This document shows, piece after piece, positions 62,014 through 64,000 of a stretch of DNA of 64,000 nt. The stretch is taken from positions 8,246,001-8,310,000 of the forward strand of contig CM072884.1 of assembly GCA_037013685.1 (NCBI GenBank), written 5' to 3'. Source of the stretch: Acridotheres tristis (Eukaryota; Chordata; Aves; Passeriformes; Sturnidae). Within the stretch, counting starts at the first letter, position 1. Each line of letters opens with the position of its first letter. Below the pieces are notes generated by a model. It searched no databases. It was not told the origin of the DNA and saw only the letters and a list, made by a program, of their open reading frames with translations. The translations under genes and the position numbers were made by a program.

Positions 62014-64000
62014 CTACCTTTAATATACCAACGTTGTCTGCTGAGTATTCACACGTATGAAAAGGCTTTATTGAACCTAAGTATTTGGTGTTCTTGCTCT
62101 CTGGCATTAGTTCACCTGTGGGAGCACAGGTTCTTTGGCTTAAAATAAATAGAGCAAGTTAGACTTGCTATTCCTAACACTAGGAAATGTGGCAAGTTTT
62201 GCCTAAAGTAAAAGGGGCAATGAGTGCTCTTTATATGTTCTGCATCAGGATGGTTGCTTTAAGCTCATTTTTGAATGCTACTTTGTCTTTTTATCCCATT
62301 AACAATGTAATTAACTCTGTTGAAGAGCTTCATCTGGCTCTGGGATGGAATCTTTTCCCACTGATGATAAGTCAGTAGCGTTTTCCATTTGAAAGCACTC
62401 CTATTGGAAACAGTCTGTGAATGACCTCTATGCAAATCACCTGTTTAAAGATCTCTTAGCTCAAACAAACAGACTCTAAGAATCTGTAAATCAAATATCA
62501 AGGCTCAGATCTCTGTTGCAACATGAATATTACCAAGATTTTAAGCTAGTTTTGTGGAAGTTGAAACAAAAGAGGCCAGGTATTTCTGCAGCAGATAACA
62601 TCACTGAGCTATTCAAAGGGGAAACTAAGAGCTGTGGAGATATGGCTGTTGTGGAGGTAGATAAGGACACTGAGGACATACCTGAGACTTGGCTTAAACA
62701 AGAGAAATACAGCAATGGAAGTTGCTAGGTGATTGTGGCTTTTAATCCACTTGGAAAAATAGGCCAGGCTATTCTGAGATGTTACCTGTTTTATGGCTAG
62801 GGTGAAAGTGGGTGAAATAATACCTGGAATCCTTGGAAATGCAGTCCAACTATAAGAATACTGGGCTTAATTGTCATTTTATATGAGCAGGATTCACAGT
62901 TAAATTCTATCTATAGTTGCTGCAGAAGCTGTTAAGAGAAAAAAACAGTGGTTTTTAAGGTAACATGATCTTTTGATGCTGCAGCCTTCCTTCACAAGAC
63001 TTGATTTTTCTTTCCATAATGAATGCCAAGTGAGTTCTTTGAGTGGTTAAGACCCTTTCTGACGAGCTGTGATGAAAAGCAAGATCTGTGGCTCCCTATT
63101 GCTCGACTTGCACTGTCTGGTTGGTAAGAGCAGTGGAAATGAAGGATTAGGGTAGGAATGTAGGCGTGGAGGATTGTGCTTCATCTAAAACTTTCAGTCA
63201 TTCTGGCTAAGATTCATAGGTACAAGACAGGTCTGGGGCACACGGTCAAGGAGCTGCTCCTTGCTGGGAATTCCTTTGAGTAAGGAGCTGGGTGTAAGCT
63301 TTTGCATCCTTGCAGCTGGAACATAGGGGTAATTTTCAAGGAAACTAGAATACGTAATTATTGCAATAATCTTTGAGTTAAGTTTTAGCTGTGATATTAA
63401 CAAATTACTCATTTCCTTATGCCTGAATTATAACAACAAAAATGTAATGATGATATCTAGACAGCTTAAACTAGGCTATATGTCTTCTTCCCCAACTCAT
63501 CTCCATTTTCTGCAGCTCCCTCTTTCCTCTGTGATTAAACTTGACTTCAACTGAAACTACAATGCTGGCAAATTCTGGAGAGCTGTGGAAGCTAGGCTCC
63601 CTACTCCTTAATGTTATTGCAGAAAATCAACCACTGGAACCTGAGCTCACCACACAAAATTTCTCAGTTTTTCTTTTGTCTTTTGCAGACGGCTGAGTAA
63701 TTGCCTGCGCTCTTAGGTATAGAGCCTTGTGAATGATTGTCTTGTTACTTGCCTGACAGATGCTAAACCTGCTATAAATTAACTTGTCTACTTGTTTTAC
63801 CAGGCAAGTGCGGCTGCATTAGTCAATATTTGAACTAACTTGAGAACTAGAGGGAATTATGAGGAATGTTCACTGGAACACGATCCAAAAACTTGGTTCT
63901 GCAAGTCATCGGGGACTTGGTTGGTTTTGGTTGGGCTTTATTTGCCCCGATGATTTTGAGTGAAAGTGGTAAAAGCACCCCAGATTTCTCTCATTGCTGA
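62014..64000. other. No gene recognised apart from one tentative fragment
   Basis: AT-rich to balanced DNA to the window end. Upstream (minus sense) of the decayed coding sequence, 62014-62200 has too many stops to extend it with confidence. A GGTTGGTTTTGGTTGG-type G/T patch sits at about 63918-63936. Confidence 0.5.
62592..62728 (+). other. Tentative terminal exon or coding relic
   Basis: After GTATTTCTGCAG an open frame of about 45 codons runs to TAG. It includes NITELFKGETKSCGDMAVVE and ETWLKQEKYSNGSC, acidic and protein-like. The frame is also open upstream to an ATG at 62516. The antisense frame is open too (serine/threonine-rich), so strand choice is uncertain. It lies on the strand opposite to the decayed frame at 61.35-62.0 kb. 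No family recognised. Confidence 0.17.

Noticed and set aside
1..64000. Search for a new multi-gene system, CRISPR array, rRNA cluster or endogenous retrovirus
   Set aside because: No regularly spaced direct repeats, no rRNA or convincing tRNA, no paired LTRs and no gag/pol-like motifs were seen. The window is gene-poor avian DNA, and single candidate exons are the most that can be supported.

Overview
This 64 kb window looks like intergenic or intronic DNA from a bird macrochromosome. The strongest evidence is four fragments of CR1, the dominant avian non-LTR retrotransposon. They carry the typical 3' end, an 8-bp-type repeat of the form ATTCTRTGA, and the long conserved CR1 3' region. Base composition is AT-rich by eye and CpG is rare. 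I saw no L1/Alu-type mammalian repeats. I saw no bacterial gene organisation, rRNA, convincing tRNA or CRISPR array. Nearly all open frames are 60-130 codons, scattered on both strands, and look like chance.

Layout. 1-2.6 kb holds nothing recognised. 2.65-2.96 kb is a plus-strand CR1 3' end. 3-15.4 kb is unique AT-rich DNA. It includes a T-tract (7.8 kb), a segment rich in regulatory-looking motifs (about 7.9-9.6 kb, with TCF/LEF-like and CTCF-like matches) and an AT hairpin (14.98 kb). 15.43-17.0 kb holds two minus-strand CR1 pieces from different elements, about 0.8 kb apart. 17-31 kb is gene-poor, with a candidate signal-peptide first exon at 24.5 kb and a short protein-like fragment at 25.0 kb. 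At 31.2 kb is a G/T low-complexity block, followed at 32.05-32.35 kb (minus) by a 98-codon protein-like frame bounded upstream by a splice-acceptor-like site. 33-43.7 kb holds only short repeats. At 43.7 kb is a 24-bp tandem duplication. At 44.65 kb a CpG-rich patch encodes a second candidate signal-peptide exon. 45-54 kb has a (TTA)n microsatellite (48.4 kb) and a polypurine tract (49.9 kb). 54.0 kb has a nested inverted repeat. 55-56 kb has scattered minus-strand frames. 58.47 kb has a CR1 stub. 61.35-62.0 kb (minus) has a run of protein-like frames joined by frameshifts, best read as a decayed coding sequence. One of the shifts is explained by a 4-bp GGTA duplication.

I could not assign any gene name with confidence, and I found no multi-gene system. 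The items most worth a second look are the decayed frame at 61.35-62.0 kb, the minus-strand frame at 32.05-32.35 kb and the two putative leader exons (24.5 and 44.65 kb). Both leader candidates end in phase 1 at a GT donor, as many secreted or membrane protein leader exons do. All of these are inferences from reading frames and splice-like signals. They need homology searches, RNA data and comparative alignment.
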